Below are positions 10,500 to 23,117 of a stretch of 64,000 nucleotides of DNA, in pieces. Each line of letters begins with the position of its first letter. The stretch's first letter is position 1. The notes under the pieces were generated by a model, which was given only the letters and a program-made list of their open reading frames with translations, had not been told where the DNA came from and did not search any database. Source of the DNA: Tetracentron sinense (Eukaryota; Streptophyta; Magnoliopsida; Trochodendrales; Trochodendraceae); contig CM026562.1 in the NCBI GenBank assembly GCA_015143295.1, forward strand, positions 16,892,041-16,956,040, read 5' to 3'. A program made the position numbers and the translations under genes.

Positions 10500-11929
10500 G
10501 AGAAATTAAAGTAGAAGGATTAGGTTCAGGTTGGATATTGGCTGTGTCGTCTTTCATCTCATGAAATTCAACCTTCTTTAGGAGATCCATTTCTTCCTCC
10601 AAGAATGTGGCATGAAGCCTAACAACTATTGTTTGGTCTGCCTTGGAGTAGAAATAAAAACCCTTAGTTTCTTTTGGATATCCTACAAAATTCCATTTCT
10701 CTGTCCTAGATTCCAACTTAGTGGGTTCGAGTTTGCGAACATGGGCAGGACAACCCCATACCCTTAGATGTTGTAAACTAGGTTTTCGCCCAGTCCACAA
10801 TTCATAGGGTGTAACCAGAATAGACTTAGACGGAACCCGGTTCAGAATATAAATTGCAGTTTGTATAGCATATCCCCAAAGATATGAAGGAACATCGGCA
10901 TGGCTCATTATAGAGCAAACCATATCTAATAAGGTCCGGTTTCTTCTTTCAGAAACTCTATTTTGTTGAGGAGAGGTAGGACTTGTCCATTGCGAGATAA
11001 TCCCATTATCCCTTAACTAATCCATAAACTCCTTGGTGAGGTATTCACCAGCTCGATCTGATCGAAGTGTTTTTATGGATTTGTCATTTTGATTTTCAAC
11101 TTCTAATCTGAATTCTTTGAACTTTTTAAAGGTGTCAGATTTATGTTGCATCAAATAAACATATCCATAAGTGGAATAGTCATCGGTAAATGTGACAAAA
11201 TACCGGTATTGACCTCGTGCAACAATGTTAAATGGACCACATACATCACTATGTACTAGTCTTAACTTTTCTTCGGCTCTTCCTACCTTTTTAGGGTAAG
11301 GATTCTTGGTCATCTTCCCTTCGAGACAAGACTCGCATGTAGGGAGTGGGTCTACCTTGAGAAAGTCAAGGGGATCATCTTTTACTAACCTCTTGATCCT
11401 ATCAAGATTAATGTGACCAAGTCTCTTTTGCCAAAGATAAGTAGACTCTATGCAATGTCTCTTCATTCCAGACATTCTAGATGATGAGACATTGTCACTT
11501 TGCAGGCATTCATTATTTACCAATGAAAATATTAGATAAAGACCATTAATGAGATTACCAATTATCAAGACCATTTCATCTTTCTTAATTTCAACAATTG
11601 AATTAAAATTGATAGAGAATCCATAAAATAAGAGTCTAGATACTGAAATCAAATTACGATGTGCTAAAGGCACATAAAAACAGTCTTCTAAAATTAATCT
11701 TTTTCCATTAGGTAAATAAAGAGTAAACAAGCCGATTGACTTCACTGCAACATTTGCACCAGAGCCAACTTTAAGCTTCTGCTCATGTCTTGTCTATTTC
11801 CTGGTTTCCTTGAATCTCTACAACCAATTGCAAACATGTACAATGGATTCAAATCCATGCACCATGAATTAGGGAAACCATTCAGAAATTTTGGCTTAAC
11901 AGTAAATAATACTTTAAAGTATCTCAGAC
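10500..11929 (-). pseudogene. pol: Copia-B protease remnant, pre-integrase and integrase (broken)
   Basis: A long frame 11,745-11,017 holds the GAG-pre-integrase region (YLWQKRLGHINLDRI, then CESCLEGK) and the integrase core with Asp in VHSDVCGPF and Asp in LRSDRAGEY, where the usual GGE is AGE. A TAG near 11,017 stops it. The frame then continues through SERRNR, which carries the catalytic Glu, into the frame starting at 10,923 and the integrase C-terminus (PYELWTGRKPSL, VWGCPAHVRKLEP). Upstream, near 11,830-11,880, the protease region has lost the normal D-(T/S)-G site. Confidence 0.85.
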
Positions 11930-12758
11930 CTTGAGTACTGGCGCGACCCTTCTTAAGAGTTGCGAGGTAAGTCCTACAATTCCTCTTCCAGTGGCCTATT
12001 TTACCACAGTGGAAACACTTTCCCTTGCCTTTGCTTTCCTTGCCAGCAACTATTACCTTATCCTAATTGTCATTCAACTTTCCTTTACCATTGTTTCTTT
12101 TCCTTTTCTTTTCAGACACCATCATAGGTATAGGTCTTTCAACAAACATGATTTCACCATCAATATCTTTTCTGATCTCATCTTCTACAGCCAACAGTGA
12201 GTCCAACAACCCACTTAGAGTCATCTCTAACTTGTTTATACTGTAATTCACTACAGACAAGTTGAATGACCGAGGGAGTGACTGTAGAATAGTATTGATT
12301 TTGGTGATATGATCCATCTCTCCACCGTACATCTCCAGTTCTTTAATAAAACCCATCATCTTAATGGTGTGTTCTCTAACTGAAGTTCCCTCTTTCATCT
12401 CGGTGGTAAGAAGAGATCTTAACGTTGTTTGTTTGGCAGGCTTATTCTCTTTCCCAAACATCTCATGTAGGTGATGCAATATGTCTGAACTATTATCCAT
12501 ATGATTATGATGGTTATACAATATAGTGGATAATAATGCTAACACCCAATTTCTTGTTGTCTAATTGGAACGATTCCATAAATCAGCTTCAGCTAACAGA
12601 TCTGGTGTTGAATCCGGGAGAACCACAAGTTTAAGAGTTGTAAGACACAGGGTAAGCTTTTCAGCAGAGAGAACCAGGTATATCCTAAATTCCTAATCTA
12701 CATAGTTAGTTCCGACTAACTTCTCATCATGAAGAATTTTAGTCAATGGGTGTAGACC
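11930..12758 (-). pseudogene. gag: Copia-B gag (broken by solo LTR insertion)
   Basis: The start ATG is at 15,218-15,216, on the far side of the solo LTR; after only three codons the LTR interrupts it and gag resumes at 12,758. KLVGTNYVD is the N-terminal Gag block. The UBN2 region (TTEMKEGTSVREHTIKMM and QSLPRSFNLSV) is open from 12,545 to 12,063. A zinc knuckle CFHCGKIGHWKRNC lies at about 12,020-11,975. Two stops lie between 12,758 and 12,545. Confidence 0.85.
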
Positions 12759-15207
12759 TGTAGCACCCCGGATTTTTCTATACTTAATGAATATCGTTTT
12801 CGTAGCTAATTGGCCTTCCTCATAGTCTAATTAATAAATAAGAGAGAAATCAGAAATTCTGAAACATTAGAAATGTGCGTTTTCGAAAGACGAACCTAAC
12901 GCAAGTTGAATCGTCGAAATCCGACGAGCGAGTCAAAAGATATGGTCAAAACAGTCCAGACATACAGAGCACCGATCGCTCGGTCCAGTTAGCGATCGAT
13001 CGGTCCATAACCAATCGATCGGTAGCTATCGCATGGTCAAAAATTTTGTATGGGGAAATTTTCCAGAGAGCATATTTTTGACTGGTCGCTCGGTCAGAAC
13101 ACCGACCGCTCGGTAGGCAACCGATCGATCGGTCATAACCACCGATCGCTCGGTCCCCGTGTTTTGCACAAATTTCAGTAAGGGCTTTTTCATCTTTTGG
13201 GCGTTAAACCCTTACCCATAAGGGCTTGCTCGACCCTTTGAGCCCTCATTCACCATACTTAGGGATATTTGAGAGAGAGGGAGAAGAAACTAGGGTTCCA
13301 AAGCCCCCTTTCCATTTGAGGGTAAGATCAAGGGTTTAAGCACCCAAGAGCATCCCTAAAAGCTTGGATTTCGAAAATCCAACCTCAAACTCGTGTGGGA
13401 CTTCTTCTCCAAGGTAGAGCAGCGTTTTCCACGGCAACTTCAAGGTTTCTTGCCCACACCAAGCCTTCTTCAAGCAAGGATCTTTCTTCTTGCAAGTTGG
13501 AGCTTCAATCAAGGTTTCTACCAAGGATCAAGCCTTGATTCAAGGTTAGTACACCCTACTAACTTACCCTAGCAATAAATCTAGGTTTTCCTTATGAAAT
13601 ATGATTCTTGTTAGTATGTTTTATTCCTTGCAAAATGTGTCATCTATAATAAATATAAACAAGATAAAGAAAGGGTAGGGATGCTTGGATGGAGGTTGGA
13701 TACGGCGATTGGATGCCGAATGTGTGATGTATGATGTGTGGGTTGTGGATTGGAAAATTGAGGATGGGCATTGTACAAATAACAAACTTACCATTGTGTG
13801 ATTGAATGGAAAATATGCATTAAAAAGAAGGAGATAAACTACTAAGGAATAATGTATGAAAGTGTTTGACAAAATACCTAAACTATGAATAAATGATCTC
13901 AATGAAGAATATAGAAATTGGTTTTATGCATGCGTTCCTATAAATGATAAATTGATCAAATGTTATGCAAACTACTTAAGTTACCTATGTTCATATCACG
14001 AATTGAATTGTAATGCCATATCTTGGTTATCCTCATTATCATGATTGTCACTATTGACACGTACACGAGCACGCATGATAGCATGAACCGAGATTTCAAG
14101 AGCATGTACATATAATAAACAACAAGAAAATATTGCACGTCAAGGAGGTTGGTAGCCTAGGGAAAATTCAGGTGCTGACCTCTGGCTCACAAGAAAACTA
14201 AACAAGTAATAAAAATCATCTATTGTCAAGGAGGTTGGTAGCCTAGGGAGATTCGGGTGCTAGCCTCTGGCTCACAAGAAAACCAAACATTGCATATCAA
14301 GGAGGTTGGTAGCCCAGGGACATTCGGGTACTAACCTCTGGCTCACAAGTGCATTGCATATCAAGGAGGTTGGTAGCCCAGGGACATTCGGGTACTAACC
14401 TCTGGCTCACACGTGCATTGCATATCAAGGAGGTTGGCAGCCCAGGGAGATTCGGGTGCTAGCCTCTGGCTCACAAGTTACAAGATGAAAGTTTACAAGA
14501 TGATGATCATGCATTCACGCATGCATGCATACATGATTTCCACGAGGCATACCGAGGCATGACATGGGATTTCAAGCATGAGTTTTATCAGAGTTTTAGC
14601 ATTCATGCACACACGTTAGTATGATTGCATTTTACCATGCCTTATGCTATTTCTCTGGTGATGCTATTACTGCTTTGTATGGTATTACTGTTGTGTGCTT
14701 TTATTATTGTTATGGTTTGCTAGTAGCGTGTACTCGCTGAGTATTCCATGCTCAGCTGTACTTCCTTCTCGGCAGGTGCACGAGCCCCTCTTGACATATG
14801 TGATCAGGGTCCTTGGATAGAGGAGGACTATGGCGAGAAAGAACCGTATGAGGATCTAGCAGTCGAGCCTCAGGCGGAGGCGAGAGACTTAGACCATTGG
14901 CCCCACGGGGGTGACTATTGATCGAGATAGTGTTGGGTCTTATGTATTTTGATATTTTGATAGGTGGGTCTGTCCACCTTAGACTTAGACATGTTTTGTA
15001 TATATGTTAACTTGGAATACTATTTTAGAAATCTTAGAAGAAAAGAAAAAGTTAGTTTACGCTTCCGCATTTATGTTTAGCTTCCGCGCTCTGATTATCA
15101 TTGTTTAGTACGTTAATTATCTTGTTCATGACAGGATGGTTTGGCAGGTACGAAGTGTCACATCTAAAATATCCCTAAACTCCTAGGGGGTATTTTGGGG
15201 TGTGACA
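12759..15207 (+). repeat. Solo Gypsy LTR (Tekay/Del-like family) inside Copia-B gag
   Basis: Starts TGTAGCACCCCGG at 12,759 and ends GGGGTGTGACA at 15,207, flanked by AGACC at 12,754-12,758 and 15,208-15,212. It is homologous throughout to the Gypsy-G LTRs. It contains seven or so ACCGATCGATCGGT-type palindromes (12,971-13,158), a hairpin minisatellite (14,142-14,482), the GCTGAG...CTCAGC inverted repeat (about 14,738) and splice-like signals at both ends of the R/U5 region. No internal region remains, so it arose by LTR-LTR recombination. Confidence 0.93.
14142..14482 (+). repeat. LTR minisatellite, five hairpin units
   Basis: Five repeats of a roughly 55-80 nt unit, each starting CAAGGAGGTTGG and ending CTGGCTCAC. 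The arms GAGGTT and AACCTC or GCCTC of each unit can pair. Confidence 0.85.
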
Positions 15208-15218
15208 AGACCTGTCAT

Positions 15219-16935
15219 GATCTAATCAAATGACAAATAAGACAGTATTAGGGATCTATGGTATTCATTAATACCAATTAGATTATGGGTCTGTTTCAAA
15301 TTGTATTGCCAATTTGGAAAGAATTAATTGGCATCGAAAACCTAGACACTGGCTTAATGTGATCCTGCCTTTGGGCACATCATCACATCGCCTTGAATAG
15401 GCAGATAGAAACTATCTTCTCCAATTTCATAGATCTCATCTTGTGAATTCTGGAGTATTCGATCTTCTGTCTGATCTATAAGGGATGTTATACTCACGCT
15501 TTGGCGTTATTGTATAATATCTCTTATTTATGTGCCCACCTACCATGAACCTAATAAACACCTAATGAAAGCTCACACTTTGGCGTTATTGCCCCCACTA
15601 TTTGCTTATTCAGTTTTCACCATATTCACTCATAGGTGAGAGGGATTGTGCTCGGCTTTGGCCTGTCAGCTTACTCACACTCCCCACTATAGGATCACAT
15701 AGTGTATGGTAGAAGATCATAATACTTAGGGACTTGTCCCCAATCTTATATACACATGATATATCAAGGGTAATTATTTTAACAGAATAATTAAACACAT
15801 AAACAGATATCATCTCATGATAAAATAAACAACAGTTATCGTCTCATGATAATAAAACATTAGTATATGAGATTAATCGTTATGGGTCAATAAATTAAAA
15901 TGCATGGATGAAAGGGAATGTGATAAGAATAAAGGTAGCTCGCAAACTCCTTCGCGATCCCTTCCTTTATCATCTTATCGAGATCACATTGCAATATCCT
16001 CCTTCGCAACATATCCACCAATGCATTAAACAGAATTTAAATGGCACTAGGGAAACCAATATTCCATTCGCCCTTTTCAGGGAAACTAAATGAATCTGCC
16101 CTTTACAGATTGCCAAAACCTACTACATATTATTCTCTAATATGAATGCATGAATGATAAAAATTTATCATAAAATATGACCCATAACTATATTCTCATA
16201 TAAAATAGATGCTACATGGTGATGTAGTACTTTTTCTTATTTTAAAAGGATTTAAAATTTGATAAAAATTATCAAATCGCTCGATAAAATCTATATCTTA
16301 TATAGATCAAACCTCGGAAAAAATAAAACAATTATATTTTCCTTGAAACAATTTTCATAAAATTATTTTTAAAATATAAGATAGAATTTTCTTAAAATCT
16401 CTACAAAATTTTATTTCTTTCCCGAATGCAAGATCCTTTCTCGAATGCAAGATCCTTTCATATAGATTGGTTCTATTATTATCTAAGATTGGTTCTACTA
16501 TTATCCAGGATTAAAATAATAAAAAAAAAAAGAGAATTGAAAATCCTAAATATGATCACATCATAAATTAGGGTTTTATAATTTTTCAAATAAAATCTAC
16601 TTATGGGAAAAATCATTTATTAATTATTTTAAACAATTAATAAATATATATTAAATGATCAAATCATTTAAAAGGAATTTCAAAATAAACTCTTTATTTC
16701 AAATTTAATTATATCACATATAATACTTGTTTTTAAAATTTAGTTAATTATCAAATCTCATTTAATAATATAATAAATATTATTTATTCATCTCATGAAC
16801 AAATAAAATAATAAAAACTACGAGCAACATTAAATAGATCTAAATTAATTCATCTCATGAATTAAATCATTCATTTAATTACCTTATCAAAATGAACAAA
16901 AAAAAATACTCCTAACCATGAGCTCTGGTAGCACT
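15219..16935 (-). other. Copia-B 5' leader with primer-binding site
   Basis: A non-coding AT-rich stretch of 1.7 kb lies between gag and the 5' LTR. The minus strand next to the LTR (16,934-16,917) reads TGCTACCAGAGCTCATGG, a slightly mutated form of the tRNA-Met primer site TGGTATCAGAGC. Two copies of a CTTTGGCGTTATTG phrase occur at about 15,498 and 15,579. No convincing coding frame was seen. Confidence 0.7.
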
Positions 16936-18501
16936 TGTAGGGGGATCCGGATAAAAATTTATGCGAAAACTAGATCCCCTAGATCTTAACACCATAAAAA
17001 GCATCAAAATTATCTAAGAGTTTTAATCATATCACCTCGGTGAATGCTTTTCACCGGTGAAGCTTAAATCTACTCGAATCGTCAAAACTCTTTGTAGAGA
17101 TTTCTCCGAAAAATTACTAGAAGCTTGATCCTTGTTCTTCGCTATCCCCACGAAGCTTTAGAATCTCCTTTGGAATTATATAAGCAAGAGGAAGAATATG
17201 GAGTAATGGTATAGACCTTCTATCACCAAAAACACTAAGGTTCAAAACCCTATATTTGCAAAACCCAATTTGCACCACCTATATAGCTCCCGAAAATCCC
17301 TAGGGGTTTCCCTAGGGTCTCACGGTTTGGAGAGAGAGAGGAGAGAAGAGAAAAAAATTCTGGAGAAATGTGCTTTAAGGTCTAGGGTGTTGGGGTATTT
17401 ATAGACTAGGATCCTATCCTAATCCTAATCCTACTCCAACTTGATCTTATTTAGTAGGATTTATTAATTAATAATAACTCTTACTATTAATTAATTAAAC
17501 TCCTACTTAATCTATAACTACTTTAGTTATAGTAATCCTACTAATTAAAGAGTCCTTATTGCAAGAGGATTCCTTAATTAGAAGGGATAAGTCAACATCC
17601 TACACAAGAGAAGGAAACCTAGTCAAACTAGGAGACCAACACAAAGGGAGGGGCGTGAGTTTCTATGGGGCGTGGGTTTTGAGGAGTTAAAACTCCTTTT
17701 TGTAATCCAATTACAATTCCATCTTAATCCTAATTGCAATCCAACAATTGGATTTTAATTCCATTATAAAAGGAATTATATTTCAATAATTATTCAATTA
17801 AACAAATCCTAATCCAATTAGGATTCCTCAAGTGCGCGCCCCACCATAGGGTTTAAACCCATGGGTTTTGGCCCATATTAAAGGTCCATTTTAATGGATT
17901 TATAGATATGGGTCAAACCCATTTCCCCTTTAATTATGTTAATTAAATAATTATCAAAATAATCCCTAGATTTAAATTAACAATTAATTTAAACCATAGA
18001 TTAACTTTTAATCTATTTAATTAAATGATTAACTTTTAATCACTTAAATAATTGATTAACTTTTAATCAATTATTGAGCTTGTATTTCTTATGTGAGCAC
18101 CTCCACAGATTGCTTTGGAACATTCTTATCCTGGCTTACCCAATGTTATCCCATTGACCCTGGACGGGAAGTACATTGGAATTGCAAGTGACGTGAGATA
18201 TCCATGTTGCAATTGAATCCTAGTGTATGAACATTAACCATTATGGATCCCGCCACATGAACTTCTAAATTCGATTTATCCTTCCAAATACATTATCGCT
18301 AATGGGCCTTCGAGATTGACATACTATCTAACCCATAGCCCATTGCAAATCATCCGGGTTTCCAAGACTTATGATTAAGCCATGAGAAACAATTTCTCAT
18401 AAAAAATATTTTGAGAAAATTCTTTTATAAGTATAATACCTTTTAATAAAAGTATATTTTAAAACTTATTTTGTTTTCAAAATCACCTGTGTAGGATTTC
18501 A
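16936..18501 (-). repeat. 5' LTR of Copia-B, truncated at its outer end
   Basis: Aligns with 6,961-8,508 of the 3' LTR. The match stops in GTGTAGGATTT and the next bases, CAAGCAAGTCATG, belong to LTR-D. About 700 bp of the LTR, including its TG end, are lost. Confidence 0.82.
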
Positions 18502-18574
18502 AGCAAGTCATGTAAGTCATGATAAGTCATCCATGATTCACTCTAACTCCTAAGGTGGGTTTTGGGTCGCGACA
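18502..18574 (+). repeat. Right end of LTR-D
   Basis: This 73-bp piece matches the end of the reversed LTR at 31,496-31,580 and ends GGGTCGCGACA, followed by the TSD copy CATAT. Confidence 0.85.
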
Positions 18575-20474
18575 CATATAGAGTATTTAATAAGAAATCT
18601 TTGATTGTTGAAGAATCAATCCATGTAGCATTTGATGAATCAAATCCATTCAATAAAACTTGTAATAATGATGATATGGATGAAATTGAAAATCTTTCAA
18701 AAGAAATATCCAAATTAGAAATAAATAAAGAAAATAAAGATGATCAAGAAAATGAACATTCAAATGATAAATCCATTGAAATAGAAATTGAGGAAGAAAA
18801 TATAGATGAAGAATCCTATCAACTTCCTAAAGCTTGGAAATTAATAAAAGATCATCCTAAGGACCTAATACTTGGTAATATGGAACAAGAGATTAGAACG
18901 AAAAGAAATCTAATGAACCTTGCATTCCTAAGTCAAATTGAACCTAAAAATGCCTTAGAAGCTATTGACGATGAATCTTGGGGCATTGCTATGCAAGAAG
19001 AATTAAATCAATTTGATAGAAACCAAGTTTAAGATCTAGTACCTAGACCAAATGACAAATCTATAATTGGTATAAGATGGGTCTTTAGAAATAAAAATGA
19101 TGAAAATTGAAATGTAATTAAAAACAAAGCAAGACTAGTAGCTCAAGGTTACAACCAAGAAGAGGGCATAGATTATGATGAAACATTTGCCCCGGTTGCT
19201 AGACTAGAAGCTAAAAGAATGCTACTTGCATTTGCTAGTCATAAACAATTTAAATTATTTCAAATGGATGTAAAAAAAGTGCATTTCTAAATGGTTATAT
19301 TAATAAGTTTATGTAAATCAACCACCTTGTTTTAAAAATCATAAATTCTCAAATCATGTATATAAGTTAACTAAAGCCTTATATGGATTAAAGCAAGCTC
19401 CAAGAGCTTGGTATGATAGGCTAAGTAGCTTCTTAATTGATAATGGATTCACAAGAGATAAAATTGATACAAATTTATTCATAATGATAAAAAATGATGA
19501 TATGTTAATAATTCAAATCTATGTAGATGACATTATATTTGGTTCAACAAATGAATCTCTTTGTAAAATGTTTGCTAAAATAATGCAAATAGAATTTGAA
19601 ATGAGCATGATGGGTGAACTAACATTCTTCTTAGGACTTCAAAATAAACAAACCAAACAAAGAACATTTGTTAATCAAGCTGAATATACTAAAGAATTAC
19701 TTAAAAAGTTTGGAATGAAAAATACTAAAGTAATGGATACTCGTATGAGTCCATCAACCAAACTTGATAAGGATGAGAAAGGTAAAAATATTGATGAAAA
19801 AATCTATAGAGGCATGATTGGAAGTCTTCTGTATCTCACTGGAAGTAGACCTGACATTATGTTTAATGTTTGCATTTGTGCAAGATTCCAATCCTGTCCA
19901 AAAGAATCTCACTTAATTGCTATAAAAAGAATTTTTAGATACTTGCTTGGAACAATTAATTTAGGCTTATGATATCCTAAAGACACAAACGTAGATCTAA
20001 TTAGCTATTCAGATGCAGACTTTGCTGGATGCAAAGTGGATAGAAAAAGCATCAGTGGACCTTGTCACTTTTTAGGATGTTCACTTGTTTCATGGTTTAG
20101 GAAGAAACAAAATTTAGTGGCCTTATCCATAGCTGAAGCCGAGTATATGGTAGCTGGACTTTGTTGTGCTCAAACTTTGTACATGAAACAACAGTTAGAA
20201 GACTTTAAACTTATCTATACTAAAATTTCTATTAAGTGTGATAGTACAAGTGTAATTTGTATGACTAAAAATCTCATTCAACACTCAAGAACTAAACACA
20301 TATAAATAAGATATCATTTTATAAGAGATCTTGTGCAAAATGGAAATGTTATCTTAGAGTTTATAGATACAATTAATCATCTTACTGATATTTTTACCAA
20401 ACCTCTACAATCTGATAGATTTAGTGCCTTGAGAAGAGAATTAGGAATGACTAGTCTTAGTGAGCTAATCTAAT
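18575..20474 (+). pseudogene. pol: Copia-A integrase C-terminus, reverse transcriptase and RNase H (broken)
   Basis: Resumes the pol frame after LTR-D with YRVFNKKSLIVEESIHVAF, a SIRE-type block, then an acidic linker. RT motifs seen: [32 protein letters not shown] and the IYVDDIIFG active site near 19,520. RNase H blocks are YSDADFAGC and AEAEYMVAGLCCAQ, ending with TDIFTKPL and SLSELI before a TAA at about 20,472. Damage: stops at 19,030 and about 19,108, a frameshift near 19,275, and TGA at 19,970-19,972 where Trp is conserved. Confidence 0.92.
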
Positions 20475-20654
20475 CATGAACAAAATTAAAAATTGAAAAC
20501 TGGTATCAATGGTTTGAACTTGATTATTTCTTCAATCTTGATTTGATATTGATTTGAATGTCTTATGATGTTTTGTTGATGCTTTAATGGATCTAGGGTT
20601 TCAATAAAATTAGTTGAAAAATCTAAGAGAAATCATTTCTTCAAATTTAGAACT

Positions 20655-20885
20655 GAATTCGGCGATGAATTCAATCTGAAATTTGATTTCGACGACGAAT
20701 CTTTGGGTAAAATAGAAAACAGAATGTTTTCTATACCCATTTCGGCGACGAATCTGGATGATCGATTCATTTCGTCGATGTAGTCAGTTCAAATTTTCAA
20801 ATAGTAACGTTTCCTGACTCCAATCCGGCAACGACTTCTGGGCTAAAACCCATTTCGGTGACGAATTGAGTCGTGGGTATAAATA
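20655..20885 (+). promoter_or_regulatory. Candidate internal promoter of Copia-A ORF3: palindrome array plus TATA
   Basis: Five copies of the same GAATTCGGCGACGAATTC-type palindrome found in the LTR lie at about 20,655, 20,685, 20,739, 20,768 and 20,852. They are followed at 20,878-20,885 by TATAAATA. The ORF3 ATG is at 21,005, so a start site about 30 bp after TATA would give a leader near 95 nt. The layout copies that of the LTR promoter. Function is inferred from layout alone. Confidence 0.55.
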
Positions 20886-21004
20886 GAAACCCCCAAATCC
20901 AAATTTTTTTTAAACCTAATCCATTCCCCCCAAGTTTCTATTCCATTGCTCTTGCACCAAAATCCCTTCCAAATCTCTCTAAACCAATCCCAAATAGTGA
21001 GAAA

Positions 21005-23117
21005 ATGCCTCCAATGATGAAAAATGCTTTAGTAGAGCCACCAAAGAAGAAGTCCAGAACTGACAAAGGGAAGGAACCTGCTATGAGCTCAGCACCAGTA
21101 CTAATGAAGTTCAAGGAAGCCAAATACAAGAAGTTATTCAAAGATAAATTCCTACCTCGTTCTCCTCTCTATGGTAAGGTTGTCAATTTTGTAAACCTTG
21201 ATGCCTATGGTTTAGAACCTATCAAAACCCTTTTCTCTGCCCTAAAATGGGATTCATTCTTATCCTCCAACGAAATTATGTTTCCAGAATTAGTTAAACT
21301 ATTTTATACTCATTTTCACCTTGATCAATCCAAATCACTCATAACTTCTTTTGTATTAGGAAAGAATATCTCTTTTCATCTTAATCAATTGCACTCTATT
21401 TTGAAAATCCCTCAGTGCACTCTTCAGACCTTTGTGAATGGTCAGTGGACTAAGCATGAAGGATTTGATGTAGTAGATGCACTAAAAATGATGTGCATTA
21501 GCCAAGATTTCACCACTCCTTTTCAACCCAAGGTCAAAGACCTAACTTCAACTTCTAGATTCATCCACCATATCATAACCTATAATTTAGTGCCTAGAGC
21601 TGGTGGTAGAGAGTATCTCACATACTTTGATGTTTTTCTTTATGTGGTGTATCTTGACCTCCACACCCATAGATTTGTCTTACATCATTGTCCACTGTAT
21701 GGATGATGCTTTTAAGAGAAAATCAGGGTGTCTTCCTTTTGGTCAAGCCCTAACTAAAATTTTTAGACATTTCGATGTCCCTTTCTCTTCCCAAACTTAT
21801 TTTGTAATCCCAGATGACTCCTCCATATATAGTAAGGCAACCATTCAAAGAATGGGCTATATTTGGGATGGAACCTAGAAGGTTTGGAGTCCCAAACCCT
21901 CTGCCTCTCAGTCCTCTACCATTCCTTCCAGTTCTTTAGCTCCTATACCTACTCCATCCATCCCTACTCCTGCTCCTACTCCTTCTGTCCCTTCCTCTTT
22001 AGCAGCACCAGCAGTATAGCATCAGGCTGAGCAGCTACCAGACTTAGCACCAGAAGAGGAGCCTCAGGCTGAGCAGTAGCCAGATTCTGTCCTAGCAGAG
22101 GGCCCTCAAGGTGAGCAGCACCCTAGGGATAAGATGCTTGACTGGTCAGATTTTGTGAATTCTGGAGAGATTCTAGAGAGCTCTCATAAACAGGTGTCTC
22201 CTCACTTTGAGGACCCTGGTCACTTCTATGAGGTGCCTAGTAGGCCAGCTGCATCAGAGGAGTAATTGAGCATCATGGCAGGGCAGATTGCCTCCATGTC
22301 CTCCAGTTTGGAGCACTTTTAGCTGGATATGAGGATGAGCCAACAGGCTTTTCAGGAGGAGATGATAGCTTCCATGCTCTCCTTCATGGCTGAGACCAGG
22401 GCAAACATTGCTGTCATTCAGTTAGAGTCTAGGGAATGCTTCCAGAGCTTCCAGTCAACCACTTCCACCAGACTTTCACCTCTTGAGACTGGGATGATCA
22501 GCATCCCCAAGGAAGTGCAGACCTCTCTAGCTGTTGTTCATGATGATCTAAAAGAGAGAGCTGATGCCACCTATTCGGTTTTGGGGACTGTTAACATGGA
22601 TTCATCAGTCACCAAAAATAGAGTTGACACTGTCACATCCCTTCTTCAGAGATTGGAGGGAGACCAAATGGAAGAATTCATGAAGATGGGAAAAGTTGCA
22701 AGTTCAATCCAAGGCCAAGTGGATTCCTCTGCTCTTCAGTTGAAGACTCAAGGCAAGCTTCTCCTGGATATAGCAGAGCATGATTCTGTATCAGCCTCCA
22801 TCATTTTGAGAGCCACTAATGAGTTGAAGAAAATGAACAATTTCTTAGTTAGCTTCGCTAATAGAGCCACTCCTTCTCAACCTCCTCCTTCTTCTTCTAA
22901 AAGCAAGAGGCCAATGAAGACCAAGAAAACCTCTTCCAAGAAGGATGCTCCCATTATCTCTCTTCCATCATCAGATGAAGACTCCTCTTCTTCTGATTCT
23001 CCTGATGATTCTCCTATCCAGTCTAGCTATGAAGAAATGACCAAGGCTCCAGACAATGAAGATGAAGAACCCTCAAAAGACTATCTCACAAAGGTTGCAG
23101 ACTTAATCAAGAAATAA
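21005..23117 (+). pseudogene. Copia-A ORF3, envelope-like / plant transposon protein (Transposase_32-like), broken
   Basis: The start is taken at the ATG at 21,005 (MPPMMKNALVE), because the upstream frame runs through the TATA box. The N-terminal basic region PKKKSRTDKGK could act as a nuclear signal. The central region with STSRFIHHIITYNLVPRAGG, then SYIIVHCMDDAF and LPFGQALTKIFRHF in another frame, is the conserved domain of the envelope-like ORF of SIRE-type elements. The C-terminal part (22,329-23,117) is helical, probably coiled coil, with a Ser/Pro/acidic tail. One frameshift near 21,655 and five stops (first at about 21,876) break it. No signal peptide or clear membrane segment is seen, so a true envelope role is doubtful. 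Confidence 0.8.

Larger units (their letters stand above)
6961..18501 (-). mobile_element. Copia-B: minus-strand Copia element inserted in LTR-D, one LTR truncated
   Basis: Homologous LTR sequences start at 6,961 and 16,936 (TGTAGGGGGATCCGG-like on the plus strand). Between them, minus-strand gag, integrase and RT remnants run in Copia order. The complete LTR is 6,961-9,180, preceded in element orientation by a purine tract. The other LTR stops at about 18,500, roughly 700 bp short, exactly where LTR-D resumes without the expected TSD. A deletion therefore removed the outer end of Copia-B and part of LTR-D. The element is interrupted by a solo Gypsy LTR at 12,759-15,207. Confidence 0.85.

Noticed and set aside
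13171-13960. Host gene exons near LTR R/U5 regions (ATG-rich, splice-like)
   Set aside because: The same sequence occurs in each LTR copy of the family, so it is element sequence.
21005-23117. ORF3 as a true viral envelope gene
   Set aside because: No signal peptide, furin-like site or membrane anchor is visible; the domain is the plant transposon protein type of unknown role, so it is called envelope-like only.
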